DNA of 24,289 nt. Origin: an uncultured Prevotella sp. GTDB taxonomy: Bacteria; Bacteroidota; Bacteroidia; Bacteroidales; Bacteroidaceae. The position numbers and the translations under genes are program-made. Positions within the stretch are counted from its first letter, which is position 1. Every line of letters starts with the position of its first letter. Shown here one piece after another: positions 13,889-22,669 of this stretch. The notes under the pieces were generated by a model, which was given only the letters and a program-made list of their open reading frames with translations, was not told where the DNA came from and searched no databases. The stretch covers positions 1 to 24,289 of the forward strand of contig CAMZBS010000030.1 in NCBI GenBank assembly GCA_947304695.1. The letters run 5' to 3'.

Positions 13889-15716
13889 CCTCATGCCGTC
13901 TGATGAGGCCGACGAAGCGTTCGCCGTACTTGCGCTGCTTGTGGTCGCCAATGCCTGAGATGTGGCCGAAGGCTTCCAGCGTGGTGGGCTTCACGGTGGC
14001 CATGAGGTGCAGCGTCTTGTCGCTGAACACGATGTAGGGGGGAAAGCCCTCTTCCTCGGCCAGGCGGAGGCGCAGCTTGCGCAGCTCTTCGAAAAGCTGG
14101 GGGTCTTCGGTGCCCGAGGTGGGCGACAGACCGGGAATGGCGGGGATGGTGGGGATGCGGAGCGACAGCCTGGGCCTGGACTGCCTGCGATCTTCCTTGA
14201 CGCTGCGGTCGATGACGCTGAACTGTACCGGCCTGCGGCCGTAGAGCACGTCGTGGCCCGAAGGGGTGATCTTGGCATGCTGCTCCTCGTCGTAGGCTAT
14301 CTCGATGAGACCCAGCTGGAGCATCTGCAGCAGATAGTCCTGCCAGTCGGCAGCAGAGGTGTCGCTGCCCACGCCGAAGGTCTTCAGGGAGTCGTAGTGC
14401 TTGCGCTTCACCTCGGGCGACGGCATGCCCTTCACAATCTCGATGCAGGTAGAGATGCGTATCTGCTCGTTGGTGCGGGCCATGGCGCTGAGGGCCATCT
14501 GGGCCAGGCGGGTGCCGTCGAAGCGGCGCGGAGGGTTCAGGCACACGTCGCAGTTGCCGCAGTCGTGGTCGGTGGGCTCGCCGAAGTAGTTGAGCAGGAT
14601 GCGGCGGCGGCACACGCTGCCCTCGGCATACTGGCGCATGCGGCGCAGCTTCTCGAAGTTGATGTCCTGCTGGCCGCTCTGCCTGGCAAACTCGCTCAGC
14701 TGGACAATGTCGGAAAGGGAGTAGAACAGCACCGTGTCGGCAGGGGCACCGTCGCGGCCTGCACGACCTATCTCCTGGTAGAAGCTCTCAATGCTCTTGG
14801 GCATGTTGTAGTGGATGACCCACCGCACGTTGCTCTTGTCGATGCCCATGCCGAAGGCCACCGTGGCGCAGACCACCTGTACCTGGTCGTTCTTGAACTG
14901 CTCCTGGGTCTCGCTGCGCTCATGGGCCGACAGGGCGGCATGATAGGGCAGGGCCTGGATGCCTGAACGGCGAAGGTCGGCGGCCAGCTGCTCGGTGCTC
15001 TTGCGGCTGAGGCAGTAGACGATGCCTGCGTCGTGGGGACGGGCCTTGATGAAGTTGAGGATGAAGCTGAGCTTCTCCTTGGCCTTGTAGCCGCGCTTCA
15101 CGCTCAGGCTGAGGTTGGGGCGGTCGAAGCTGGAGATGAACGCCGTGGCGTTCTCAATGTGCAGCTGGGTGATAATGTCGCGGCGGGTGATCTTGTCGGC
15201 AGTGGCGGTGAGGGCCAGCACGGGCACGTCGGGAAACTGCCGTCGAAGCTCTCCCAGCTGGATGTATTCGGGACGGAAGTCGTGGCCCCACTGGCTGATG
15301 CAGTGGGCCTCGTCGATGGCAAACAGCGAGATCCTGATCTGCCGGAGCAGGAAGTCCATCTCGGCCAGGAGCTTCTCAGGAGAGACGTAGAGAAGCTTCA
15401 GGTCGCCGCTGGCACATTTGCGGCGGATGATGGTGTCCTGAGTCAAGTCGTTCACGGAGTTAAGGGCCTCGGCCTCGATGCCGTTGGCCTTCAGGGTCTC
15501 TACCTGGTCTTTCATGAGACTGATGAGCGGCGAAACGACAATGGCCGTTCCGGGCAGCGACAGGGCGGGAATCTGATAGCAGAGGCTCTTGCCACCGCCC
15601 GTGGGCATCAGCACCAGCGCATCGTGGCCGCCGATGACGTGGCGGATGATGGCTTCCTGCTGAGGACGGAACGAGTCGTAGCCGTAATAGCGTTTCAGAA
15701 TCTCATGAATATCCAT
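13881..15716 (-). CDS. recQ: ATP-dependent DNA helicase RecQ
   Basis: The 611-residue protein is a full RecQ. Walker A is MPTGGGKS with Lys43, motif II is DEAH at 135-138 followed by the RecQ-specific [12 protein letters not shown], motif III is LALTATA (168-174), and motif VI is [10 protein letters not shown] (314-323). Zinc ligands Cys369, Cys386, Cys389 and Cys392 follow, then the winged-helix region (about 400-500) and a C-terminal HRDC-type domain (about 538-605, [27 protein letters not shown]). RecQ unwinds DNA 3' to 5' in recombination and replication-fork repair. It starts 3 bp after the stop of the upstream hydrolase gene, so it is in the same transcript. Its stop codon lies in the first unit of the downstream repeat array. 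Confidence 0.96.
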   Translation of the reverse strand: MDIHEILKRYYGYDSFRPQQEAIIRHVIGGHDALVLMPTGGGKSLCYQIPALSLPGTAIVVSPLISLMKDQVETLKANGIEAEALNSVNDLTQDTIIRRKCASGDLKLLYVSPEKLLAEMDFLLRQIRISLFAIDEAHCISQWGHDFRPEYIQLGELRRQFPDVPVLALTATADKITRRDIITQLHIENATAFISSFDRPNLSLSVKRGYKAKEKLSFILNFIKARPHDAGIVYCLSRKSTEQLAADLRRSGIQALPYHAALSAHERSETQEQFKNDQVQVVCATVAFGMGIDKSNVRWVIHYNMPKSIESFYQEIGRAGRDGAPADTVLFYSLSDIVQLSEFARQSGQQDINFEKLRRMRQYAEGSVCRRRILLNYFGEPTDHDCGNCDVCLNPPRRFDGTRLAQMALSAMARTNEQIRISTCIEIVKGMPSPEVKRKHYDSLKTFGVGSDTSAADWQDYLLQMLQLGLIEIAYDEEQHAKITPSGHDVLYGRRPVQFSVIDRSVKEDRRQSRPRLSLRIPTIPAIPGLSPTSGTEDPQLFEELRKLRLRLAEEEGFPPYIVFSDKTLHLMATVKPTTLEAFGHISGIGDHKQRKYGERFVGLIRRHEER

Positions 15717-15719
15717 GGC

Positions 15720-17201
15720 TCACAACTTCACTTTCTTCTTGGTGGTCTTGCTCTCGTTCTGCAGACGGTTCAGGGAGGTGACAACATAGGTGAACTTCTG
15801 CTTGCCGTCCTGATAGGGCAGGCGGAAGAAGGTGTTGGGCGTGATGCCTGCAATATGGGAAGCGTCGCGAATGTCAATCTTCTCGCCCTTGGCAAAGCGG
15901 TAGACAACGTATTTCACGGCCTGATCACGCCAGCTCTTGCCCTTGGGAGCCGTCCAGAACAGCATGTAGCCGTCTTCCGTCCACACGGGCTTCACCTTGC
16001 GGGGCTTGCCGGGGGTCTTGCTGTCGATGAAGGTCATCAGGGGCTGAAGGGCAGGGCGGCGCCAGTACTGCTGGCGGAGCATGGTGCCGTAGTTGCCAAT
16101 GTTGTCGACGGCGGCCTTGGCATACCACAGCACCGTGCCGTCGACGTTCTTCATCTGCTGGTGGAGCAGGTGCTTGGCGGGCTGCTGGTGCTGGTTGGGA
16201 TTGCGCAGGTCGGCGTTCTTCACGGTGCGCTCAATGTCCTCGCCAATGAACAGCGGCCGCCCAGCCGCATGCTGGTTCCACCACTTGATAAGCGTCTCGT
16301 AGTCAGCCGATTTGTGGCCTATCTCCCAGTAAATCTGCGGAACACAGTAGTCCAGCCATCCGTTGTTGATCCAAAGCAGTACGTCGGCATAGAGGTCGTC
16401 GTAGTTCTGAAGACCGTTGGTGTCGCTGCCGATGGGCGAGCTCTTCTTGTTGCGGTAGATGCCGAAGGGCGAGATGCCTACCTTGACCCAGGGCTTGGCC
16501 TCATGCACGGTCTGGTAGAGCTGCTTGATGAAGAGGTTCACGTTGTGACGGCGCCAGTCGCCACGGTTGGTGATGCCGTTGGGGTACTGACGGTACTGGG
16601 CATCGTCGGGAATGGGCACACCGGCCACGGGGTAGGGATAGAAGTAGTCGTCCATGTGAAGGCCGTCGACATCGTAGCGGGTGACAATGTCACGCACCAC
16701 CTCGCAGATGTAGTTGCGGTTCTCAGGCAGGCCGGGGTTCAGGATGAGCTGTCCGTCGTAGTCGAAGCAGCTCTGCGGGTTCCTCATGGCAACGTGGCTG
16801 GTGGCCAGGGCAGTGGTCGTCTTGGTCTTGGCACGGTAGGGATTGATCCAGGCATGAAGCTCCATGCCACGGGCATGGCACTGGTCAATCATCCATTGAA
16901 GGGGGTCCCAGTAAGGCTGGGGGGCACGTCCCTGCTGGCCGGTAAGAAAGCGGCTCCAAGGCTCTATCTGGCTGGCATAGAGGGCATCACACTCAGGGCG
17001 TACCTGGAAGATGATGGCGTTGACACCGTCTTTCTGAAGCTCGTCGAGCTGATAGATGAGCGTCTGCTGCATGCGCTCGGTGCCGAGGTTCTGGAACTGG
17101 CCGTTGACGCATTGTATCCATGCTCCACGGAACTCCCGCTTTTTCTGTGCGCTGGCTGCCAGCGGACAAAGCAGGGCCAGCAGGAAAAGTATTTTCTTCA
17201 T
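15720..17201 (-). CDS. Secreted GHL10/DUF187-type glycoside hydrolase-like protein
   Basis: This 493-residue protein has a clean signal peptide (MKKILFLLALLCPLAASA, cleaved before Gln19). Residues 22 to about 340 match the glycosyl-hydrolase-like 10 (GHL10, DUF187) barrel: REFRGAWIQCVNG, KDGVNAIIFQVRPECDALY, QCHARGMELHAWINPYR, VTRYDVDGLHMDDYFYPYP, WVKVGISPFGIYRNKKSS and WLDYCVPQIYWEIGH. A C-terminal fibronectin-like segment (about 390-480, KPVWTEDGYMLFWTAP, AVKYVVYRF) follows. Family members act on cell-envelope or other polysaccharides, but the substrate here is unknown. The acidic pair in LHMDDYF is a candidate catalytic site by analogy. It is 9 bp after metH and 3 bp before recQ, so it is expressed with housekeeping genes. 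Confidence 0.88.
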   Translation of the reverse strand: MKKILFLLALLCPLAASAQKKREFRGAWIQCVNGQFQNLGTERMQQTLIYQLDELQKDGVNAIIFQVRPECDALYASQIEPWSRFLTGQQGRAPQPYWDPLQWMIDQCHARGMELHAWINPYRAKTKTTTALATSHVAMRNPQSCFDYDGQLILNPGLPENRNYICEVVRDIVTRYDVDGLHMDDYFYPYPVAGVPIPDDAQYRQYPNGITNRGDWRRHNVNLFIKQLYQTVHEAKPWVKVGISPFGIYRNKKSSPIGSDTNGLQNYDDLYADVLLWINNGWLDYCVPQIYWEIGHKSADYETLIKWWNQHAAGRPLFIGEDIERTVKNADLRNPNQHQQPAKHLLHQQMKNVDGTVLWYAKAAVDNIGNYGTMLRQQYWRRPALQPLMTFIDSKTPGKPRKVKPVWTEDGYMLFWTAPKGKSWRDQAVKYVVYRFAKGEKIDIRDASHIAGITPNTFFRLPYQDGKQKFTYVVTSLNRLQNESKTTKKKVKL

Positions 17202-17210
17202 GTATTCTCT

Positions 17211-19949
17211 TTAAAATAGGTTCAGTTTGTTCTTCCTGGCCTCGTCGAGCGAGAGCAGCTGCTGTTGCTCTTCGGCGTACTGGTGGCGCAGGGTGGCATA
17301 TCTCTCGTTCAGGCGGGCTTCCACCTCTCCCTCGGCATTGAGCAGCTGGCTGGCGGCTATGGCATTCTGCGAGGCATCCTTCATCCACAGCACGGGGGCT
17401 TCGTAGACAGGGGCTATCTTCAGGGCCACATGCAGTTCGCTGGTGGTGGCTCCTCCAATCATGATGGGAATGTGGAGCCCAGCCTGCTGCAGCTCGGTGG
17501 CCACGTTGACCATCTCCTTCAGGCTGGGGGTGATCAGGCCGGAAAGCCCGATGATGTCGACATGCTCCTCAATGGCTTTCCTGACAATCTGCTCGGCTGG
17601 TACCATTACGCCCATGTCGATGACTTCATAGTTGTTGCAGGCCATGATCACGGCCACAATGTTCTTGCCAATGTCGTGGACGTCGCCCTTGACGGTGGCC
17701 AGAAGCACTTTGCCGGCTTTCTGGGCATTGTCTTTCTGCTGGGCCTCGATGTAGGGCTGCAGGATGCCCACGGCCTGTTTCATGGTGCGGGCCGTCTTTA
17801 CCACCTGCGGCAGGAACATCTTGCCCTGGCCAAACAGCTGGCCTACTTCGCGCATGCCGTCCATGAGCGGTCCTTCGATAATGTCGACGGCATGGGGATA
17901 TTTCGTGACTGCCTCTTCAAGGTCGGCCTGCAGGTGGTCGCCAATGCCTTTGAGCAAAGCCAGCTTCAGGCGTTCGTCGACGGGCAGCCCCTCGGCAAAG
18001 GCAGAGGTGGCGGCTGTGGGAGCAGCACTCCCCTTGGCCTCTGCGGTTGTCATGCACTCGCTGGCCAGAGTCATCAGACGCTCTGTGGCATCTGCCTTCC
18101 GGCAGAGAATGGCATCCTCCAGTATGTCTAACTGCTCCTGCGGAAGGTCGCTATAGAGTACCTTGGTGGCGGGATTGACAATGCCGAAGTCCATACCGGC
18201 CTGAATGGCATGGAAGAGGAACACGGCATGCATGGCCTCGCGAATGTAGTTGTTGCCCCGGAAGGAGAACGACAGGTTGCTTACGCCGCCGCTGACATGA
18301 GCGCCGGGAAGGTTCTCGCGAATCCACTTCGTGGCACGGATAAAGTCGAGGGCGTAGGCATTATGCTCCTCCATGCCCGTAGCAATAGCCAGGATATTCG
18401 GGTCGAAGATAATGTCGAGCGGATTCATACCAACTTGCTCTGTCAGAATGTGATAGGCACGCTCCGCTATTTCAATCCTGCGCTCGTAGGTAGTGGCCTG
18501 TCCCTGTTCGTCGAAACACATGACGACAACGGCAGCACCATAGCGCATGACATCAAGGGCATGACGGACGAAGACTTCTTCACCTTCCTTCAGTGAGATG
18601 CTGTTTACAATACATTTGCCCTGCACGCACTTCAGTCCGGCTACAATCACCTGCCAGTCGCTGGAGTCGATCATGACGGGAACCCGTGCAATGTCTGGCT
18701 CGGCGGCAATGATATTGAGGAAGGTGGTCATCTCGTCACGGGCATTGAGCAGTCCGTCGTCCATGTTGATGTCAATGACCTGTGCGCCGTCGGCCACCTG
18801 CTTGCGGGCGATGGCCACGGCTTCGTCGTAGTTCTTCTCCTTGATGAGTCGCAGGAACTTGCGGGAACCTGCCACATTGCACCGTTCGCCAACGTTGACA
18901 AAGGGTATCTGAGGGGTCTTCTCAAACAAGTCAAGACCGGAAAGCTGGAGGCAATCGGGGGCGGGCTCAGGCTGGTGAGGCTTCTTGCCGATAGTCAGTG
19001 GCACATATCTCTCAATGAAGTCGGGGGTGGTGCCGCAGCAGCCACCTACGATGTTGACCAGTCCTTCATCGATGAACTCGCCAATCTGCGGTGCCATCGA
19101 GTCGGGGGTCTCGTCGTAGAGCCCCATCGCATTGGGCAGTCCGGCATTGGGGTGGGAACTGATATAATAAGGTGCCCGATGGGCCAGCTCCTTGAGAAAA
19201 GGCTTCATCTGCCTGGCTCCGAAAGAGCAGTTCAGTCCGATGGAGAAAATGGGATAGGAACTCACGGAGGCTAAGAAGGCGTCGAGGGTCTGCCCGGACA
19301 GCGTGCGTCCGGCCAGGTCGCTCACGGTGACCGAAAGCATCATAGGCAGTTCAACATTCAGGCGCTTCATGACATGCTGGGCTGCGTCGATGGCTACCTT
19401 GGCGTTGAGCGAGTCGAAGATGGTCTCGATGAGCAGTGCGTCGACACCGCCTTCAATGAGTCCTTCAATCTGTTCCTGGTAGGCATCGAAGAGCGTGTCG
19501 TAGGTCAGCTCGCGCTTGGCAGGGTCGCTCACGTCGGGCGACATGCTGCATGTCTTGTTCGTGGGGCCAATGGAGCCTGCCACGAAACGGGGCTTGTCCG
19601 TAGAGCTGAACTTGTCAGCTGCCTGGCGTGCCAGCCTGGCCCCGGCAAAGTTGAACTCACGGGCAAAGGCTTCCAGATGGTAGTCGGCCTGCGAGATGCG
19701 CTGGGCGTTGAACGTGTTGGTGGTGATAATGTCGGCTCCGGCCTTGAGGTAGCGTTGATGGATGTCGCTGATGACGTCGGGACGAGTCAGGCAGAGCATG
19801 TCGTTGTTGCCTTTCATGATTCCTTCCATAGCGGTGAAGCGCTCGCCGCGGAAACCATCCTCCGTAAGCCCGTATTGCTGGATGACGGTGCCCATTGCTC
19901 CGTCGAGAATGAGCACCCGCTCTTTGATGATGTCGTTAAGTCTGTTCAT
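17211..19949 (-). CDS. metH: Cobalamin-dependent methionine synthase lacking the reactivation domain
   Basis: The 912-residue protein transfers a methyl group from methyltetrahydrofolate through cobalamin to homocysteine. The homocysteine domain is at 1-325: [10 protein letters not shown], with zinc ligands Cys241, Cys304 and Cys305 in LNCSFG and GGCCGTTP. The folate domain is at about 350-625 ([44 protein letters not shown]). The cobalamin cap and Rossmann domains follow (about 665-890), with DVHDIGKN and cobalt ligand His758. The protein ends at [11 protein letters not shown] where typical 1,200-residue MetH would begin the AdoMet/flavodoxin reactivation domain. That end is a natural stop, not a frameshift: the next gene begins 9 bp later. 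Another protein may supply reactivation, as proposed for other short MetH. ATGA overlap with smpB. Confidence 0.95.
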   Translation of the reverse strand: MNRLNDIIKERVLILDGAMGTVIQQYGLTEDGFRGERFTAMEGIMKGNNDMLCLTRPDVISDIHQRYLKAGADIITTNTFNAQRISQADYHLEAFAREFNFAGARLARQAADKFSSTDKPRFVAGSIGPTNKTCSMSPDVSDPAKRELTYDTLFDAYQEQIEGLIEGGVDALLIETIFDSLNAKVAIDAAQHVMKRLNVELPMMLSVTVSDLAGRTLSGQTLDAFLASVSSYPIFSIGLNCSFGARQMKPFLKELAHRAPYYISSHPNAGLPNAMGLYDETPDSMAPQIGEFIDEGLVNIVGGCCGTTPDFIERYVPLTIGKKPHQPEPAPDCLQLSGLDLFEKTPQIPFVNVGERCNVAGSRKFLRLIKEKNYDEAVAIARKQVADGAQVIDINMDDGLLNARDEMTTFLNIIAAEPDIARVPVMIDSSDWQVIVAGLKCVQGKCIVNSISLKEGEEVFVRHALDVMRYGAAVVVMCFDEQGQATTYERRIEIAERAYHILTEQVGMNPLDIIFDPNILAIATGMEEHNAYALDFIRATKWIRENLPGAHVSGGVSNLSFSFRGNNYIREAMHAVFLFHAIQAGMDFGIVNPATKVLYSDLPQEQLDILEDAILCRKADATERLMTLASECMTTAEAKGSAAPTAATSAFAEGLPVDERLKLALLKGIGDHLQADLEEAVTKYPHAVDIIEGPLMDGMREVGQLFGQGKMFLPQVVKTARTMKQAVGILQPYIEAQQKDNAQKAGKVLLATVKGDVHDIGKNIVAVIMACNNYEVIDMGVMVPAEQIVRKAIEEHVDIIGLSGLITPSLKEMVNVATELQQAGLHIPIMIGGATTSELHVALKIAPVYEAPVLWMKDASQNAIAASQLLNAEGEVEARLNERYATLRHQYAEEQQQLLSLDEARKNKLNLF

Positions 19950-20428
19950 TTATATATCTTCATAGCACGATCCATTTCGCGCCGGTCTTCCTTCTCTTTC
20001 AGGGTCTGTCGCTTGTCGAAGGCCTTCTTACCCTTGCATAGTGCAATGTCCATCTTGGCCCTTCCGTTCTCATCAATGAACACCAGGGTGGGCACGATGG
20101 TATAGCCAGTCTGCTTGGTGGCGCTGGCCAGACGTGCTATCTCGCGACGGGTGAGCAGCAGTTTGCGGTCGCGCTTCATCTCATGGTTGTTGTAGGAGCC
20201 ATAGAAATAGGGACTAATGCTCATTCCCTTGACCCACAGCTCGCCATTAATGATGGTGCAGTAAGTGTCTACCAGGCTGGCTTTTCCCAGTCTGATGCTT
20301 TTAATCTCGGTTCCTGTAAGCACGATACCGGCTGTCAGTTCCTCGATGAAGAAATATTCGAATGCAGCCTTCTTGTTCTTTATCTGCACAGGGCTTTTCT
20401 TCCTAAGCAGTTCTTGTTCCTTGTTCAT
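19946..20428 (-). CDS. smpB: SsrA-binding protein SmpB
   Basis: The 160-residue protein is a standard SmpB, which binds tmRNA and delivers it to stalled ribosomes for trans-translation. Family motifs visible are [31 protein letters not shown] near residues 16-46, [22 protein letters not shown], and KGYTIVP-like [29 protein letters not shown]. The basic tail [20 protein letters not shown] folds in the ribosome decoding site. Its start overlaps the stop of the DMP19-type gene by 4 bp and its stop overlaps the metH start by 4 bp, both ATGA, showing tight coupling. Confidence 0.97.
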   Translation of the reverse strand: MNKEQELLRKKSPVQIKNKKAAFEYFFIEELTAGIVLTGTEIKSIRLGKASLVDTYCTIINGELWVKGMSISPYFYGSYNNHEMKRDRKLLLTRREIARLASATKQTGYTIVPTLVFIDENGRAKMDIALCKGKKAFDKRQTLKEKEDRREMDRAMKIYK

Positions 20429-20934
20429 TTCACTATTGTTGCAAACTTGTCAATGTGGTCGTCCACGTAGTGGGCAATGCCTGCAGTCCACTCTTCCTCG
20501 TTGGTGATAAACTGGTCGTCAAGCTCTTCAAATTCAGGATATTGCTCGTAGAGGGCCATGAACTCATCGTAGGTGCAGTCGCGTTCTATCTCTGCTCCGT
20601 ATTTATTATATAGGGTATGAGCTTCGTAGATCAGTTTGGAGGGCTCACGCAGTCCCCACAGCTTCAGTGCTTTGGCAAAGGGATTCTTGAAGATGAAGGG
20701 GCCGTAGCCGTTGTGGATGAGCTGCACGAAACCGCCATCCATGATTTCCTGATGCAGCGTGTCCCAGGCTAATAGAGTAATCTGTTCACTGTTCATCTGA
20801 CTCATTGCTTCGCTCGTAAGCTCTTCAGAGTCAAATGATTGTCGCAAAGCTGTAATGAAAACCTGCAAGAATTCATCCATGCCCTCGCTGGCTGCTTTGC
20901 TGAGTGCCTGGTCGGCTATTTCTATTTGTTTCAT
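20425..20934 (-). CDS. DMP19 family protein (DUF4375-like)
   Basis: This 169-residue acidic protein matches the DMP19/DUF4375 pattern: [25 protein letters not shown], then [11 protein letters not shown] and a late [10 protein letters not shown]. In Neisseria, DMP19 is a DNA-mimic protein that binds a nucleoid-associated or regulatory protein. Whether this Bacteroidota homologue does the same is unknown. The product is rich in Asp and Glu, especially at the C-terminus ([16 protein letters not shown]), consistent with but not proof of mimicry. It has no signal peptide, so it should be cytoplasmic. Its stop overlaps the smpB start by 4 bp, and the small lipoprotein gene lies 41 bp upstream on the same strand. 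Confidence 0.75.
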   Translation of the reverse strand: MKQIEIADQALSKAASEGMDEFLQVFITALRQSFDSEELTSEAMSQMNSEQITLLAWDTLHQEIMDGGFVQLIHNGYGPFIFKNPFAKALKLWGLREPSKLIYEAHTLYNKYGAEIERDCTYDEFMALYEQYPEFEELDDQFITNEEEWTAGIAHYVDDHIDKFATIVK

Positions 20935-20975
20935 TTGTTGAGGACTCTTGGGTTAGGGTGGGGAAGATGCTATCC

Positions 20976-21209
20976 TTATCTGCTACGGTATGCTTGGTTG
21001 GCCTCGTCTATGACATCTTCTAAGCCGTCGGCCATTTCTTCTGGTATGATAATGGCTGGTTCGTCCATCCAGGAGGTGTCCATTCCTTCTACGTCGTCAG
21101 CATTCAGTGAGTCTACGGCAACCCTCACATATTGAATGGGCTTGTTCCGGCGGTGGCATGCAGAAAACAGTAATGACACTGCAATTAATCCCCAAAAAAT
21201 CTTTCTCAT
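20976..21209 (-). CDS. Small acidic lipoprotein, function unknown
   Basis: The 77-residue product starts MRKIFWGLIAVSLLFSACHR, a lipoprotein signal with lipobox FSAC and Cys18 as lipid site. The mature part of about 60 residues is strongly acidic (VDSLNADDVEGMDTSWMDEP, PEEMADGLEDVIDEA) with no recognised domain. It is likely a small envelope lipoprotein. It is the first gene of the minus-strand series, with a good promoter element at 21247-21254 and a leader of about 30 nt. The 41-bp gap to the DMP19-type gene shows no terminator, so read-through is likely. I cannot name a family. Confidence 0.7.
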   Translation of the reverse strand: MRKIFWGLIAVSLLFSACHRRNKPIQYVRVAVDSLNADDVEGMDTSWMDEPAIIIPEEMADGLEDVIDEANQAYRSR

Positions 21210-21246
21210 ATACGCGTATAAAAATGTGTGTGAAAAATAATGAGTG

Positions 21247-21254
21247 CAAAAGTA
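21247..21254 (-). promoter_or_regulatory. Putative -7 element (TACTTTTG) of the long minus-strand operon
   Basis: On the minus strand the sequence reads TTGTTACTTTTGCACTC, containing TACTTTTG (TAnnTTTG). It is 38 bp upstream of the ATG at 21209, so transcription probably starts near 21240. It would serve the small lipoprotein, DMP19-type, smpB, metH, hydrolase and recQ genes. Confidence 0.6.
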
Positions 21255-21377
21255 ACAATTTTTATTTGAACAACAAAATAATTTTCTGATTTTGGTCAGA
21301 GAAAAGTGAATTTCCGTGAAAGCAGAAACACAAAAAATGTTATTTTTCAGTCAAGAGTAAAAAATATTGTTTTTTTT

Positions 21378-21408
21378 ATTGTCATTCAAAAAAATAGTTG
21401 TAAATTTA
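21378..21408 (+). promoter_or_regulatory. Putative promoter of the sugar-uptake operon
   Basis: TAAATTTA at 21401-21408 is one base off the -7 consensus TAnnTTTG. ATTG at 21378-21381 is a possible -33 element with the preferred 19-bp gap. The leader of about 45 nt is very A/T-rich (ends CTAAGAAAA before the ATG at 21458) and lacks a Shine-Dalgarno site. The 21255-21377 part of this gap shows only A/T-rich DNA. Confidence 0.45.
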
Positions 21409-21457
21409 CACCCAAATTTTGAACAATAACTAAAATTTAATTTTAAAACTAAGAAAA

Positions 21458-22645
21458 ATGAAAGCATTAAAAGGTTCTTTGATGGGCTTCGGCGCTGCTG
21501 CGTTGATGCTCTCTGCCTGTGCTGGTGGTGCTCAGAAAGCCGAGCTGACAAAGTCTGGTCTTGATGCCGCCAAGTTCGACACCGTGATTAACGAGAAGCC
21601 CGTGAAGCTCTACACGCTGAAGAATGCCAACGGCATGGAGGTGTGTATCACTAACTTTGGTGCCCGTGTGGTCAGCCTTGTGGTGAACGACAAGGTCGGT
21701 AACCCCACTGATGTGGTTTTGGGCTTTGACAACATCGCCCAGTATGCCGACACACTGAACACACCCAGTGACTACGGATCAAGCGTAGGCCGCTATGCCA
21801 ACCGCATCTGCGACGGTAAGTTCACACTCGACGGCGTGCAGTATCAGCTGCGCCAGAACGACCCCCATGAAGGCGACACCCGCATTCACTGTCTGCATGG
21901 TGGCGGCGCAACGGGCTGGATGAACCAGGTGTATGACGTAATAGAGGTGAACGACTCGGTCATTAAACTTCAGATTACGGCTGCCGACGGTGAGAACGGA
22001 TTCCCCGGAAACGTAGTAGCTACGACAACTTATAAGGTGACGGCTGACAACGTGCTCGACATCGTTTGGGAGGCTACAACCGATAAGCCCACCATCATCA
22101 ACCAGACTAATCACAACTACTATAATTTGAGTGGTGACCTAGAGAATGCTGCCTACGATCAGGTGCTCTATATCAATGCCGACAACTTTACTGAAGCCGA
22201 CTTCAGCTATATGCCAACTGGCAAGATTCTGCCTGTGGAGGGAACCCCGATGGACTTCCGCACTCCACACGCTGTGGGCGACAGCATCAAGTCGGAGTAC
22301 TATCAGACAAAGAATGCTCACGGTTACGACCACAACTGGTGCCTGAACACTGCTGGCGACGACACGCAGGTATGTGCTTCACTTTATAGCCCCAAGAGTG
22401 GCATCTTCATGGAGATGTTCACAAACGAGCCTGGCGTGCAGGTCTATAGCGGCAACTTCCAGGGAGTTGACGGTCAGGAGAATATCGTCCGTAAGCTTGG
22501 CAAGAAGTATCCTCAGCATGTGAGCGTCTGTCTGGAGAGCCAGAAGTATCCCGACTCGCCCAACCATCCTGAGTGGGCAAGCCCCGTGGTGACTCCCGAG
22601 AAGCCTTACTACAGCCACGCTGCTTACAAGTTCTCAATCAAGTAG
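21458..22645 (+). CDS. galM: Aldose 1-epimerase (galactose mutarotase), lipoprotein
   Basis: The 395-residue protein interconverts alpha and beta forms of aldoses such as glucose or galactose. It starts with a lipoprotein signal (MKALKGSLMGFGAAALMLSA then Cys21), so it should sit in the envelope. Mutarotase motifs follow: TNFGARVVSLVV, VVLGFDN, SSVGRYANRICDGKFTLDG, LHGGGATGWMNQVYDV and NQTNHNYYNLSGD (general-acid His). Then come HGYDHNWCL (binding Asp) and CLESQKYPDSPNHPEW, which holds the catalytic-base Glu. All expected active-site residues are present. Export to the periplasm suggests it prepares sugars for the transporter genes that follow 24 bp downstream. Confidence 0.95.
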   Translation: MKALKGSLMGFGAAALMLSACAGGAQKAELTKSGLDAAKFDTVINEKPVKLYTLKNANGMEVCITNFGARVVSLVVNDKVGNPTDVVLGFDNIAQYADTLNTPSDYGSSVGRYANRICDGKFTLDGVQYQLRQNDPHEGDTRIHCLHGGGATGWMNQVYDVIEVNDSVIKLQITAADGENGFPGNVVATTTYKVTADNVLDIVWEATTDKPTIINQTNHNYYNLSGDLENAAYDQVLYINADNFTEADFSYMPTGKILPVEGTPMDFRTPHAVGDSIKSEYYQTKNAHGYDHNWCLNTAGDDTQVCASLYSPKSGIFMEMFTNEPGVQVYSGNFQGVDGQENIVRKLGKKYPQHVSVCLESQKYPDSPNHPEWASPVVTPEKPYYSHAAYKFSIK

Positions 22646-22669
22646 ATCGAAGATTGAAAATTGAAGATT

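Noticed and set aside
11285..13903. Plus-strand open frame of 872 codons
   Set aside because: It lies antisense to maeB, which has full catalytic motifs. Its product is a low-complexity Gly/Val/Asp/His-rich string with no domain, as expected from the mirrored codon bias of a GC-rich gene. Its end is translated repeat array.
15033..17219. Plus-strand open frame of 728 codons
   Set aside because: Antisense to recQ and the GHL10-type hydrolase, both well supported. The product has no recognisable fold and only reflects absence of stops in the mirrored frame.
17265..18131. Plus-strand open frame of 288 codons inside metH
   Set aside because: Antisense to the cobalamin domain of metH with no supporting motif.
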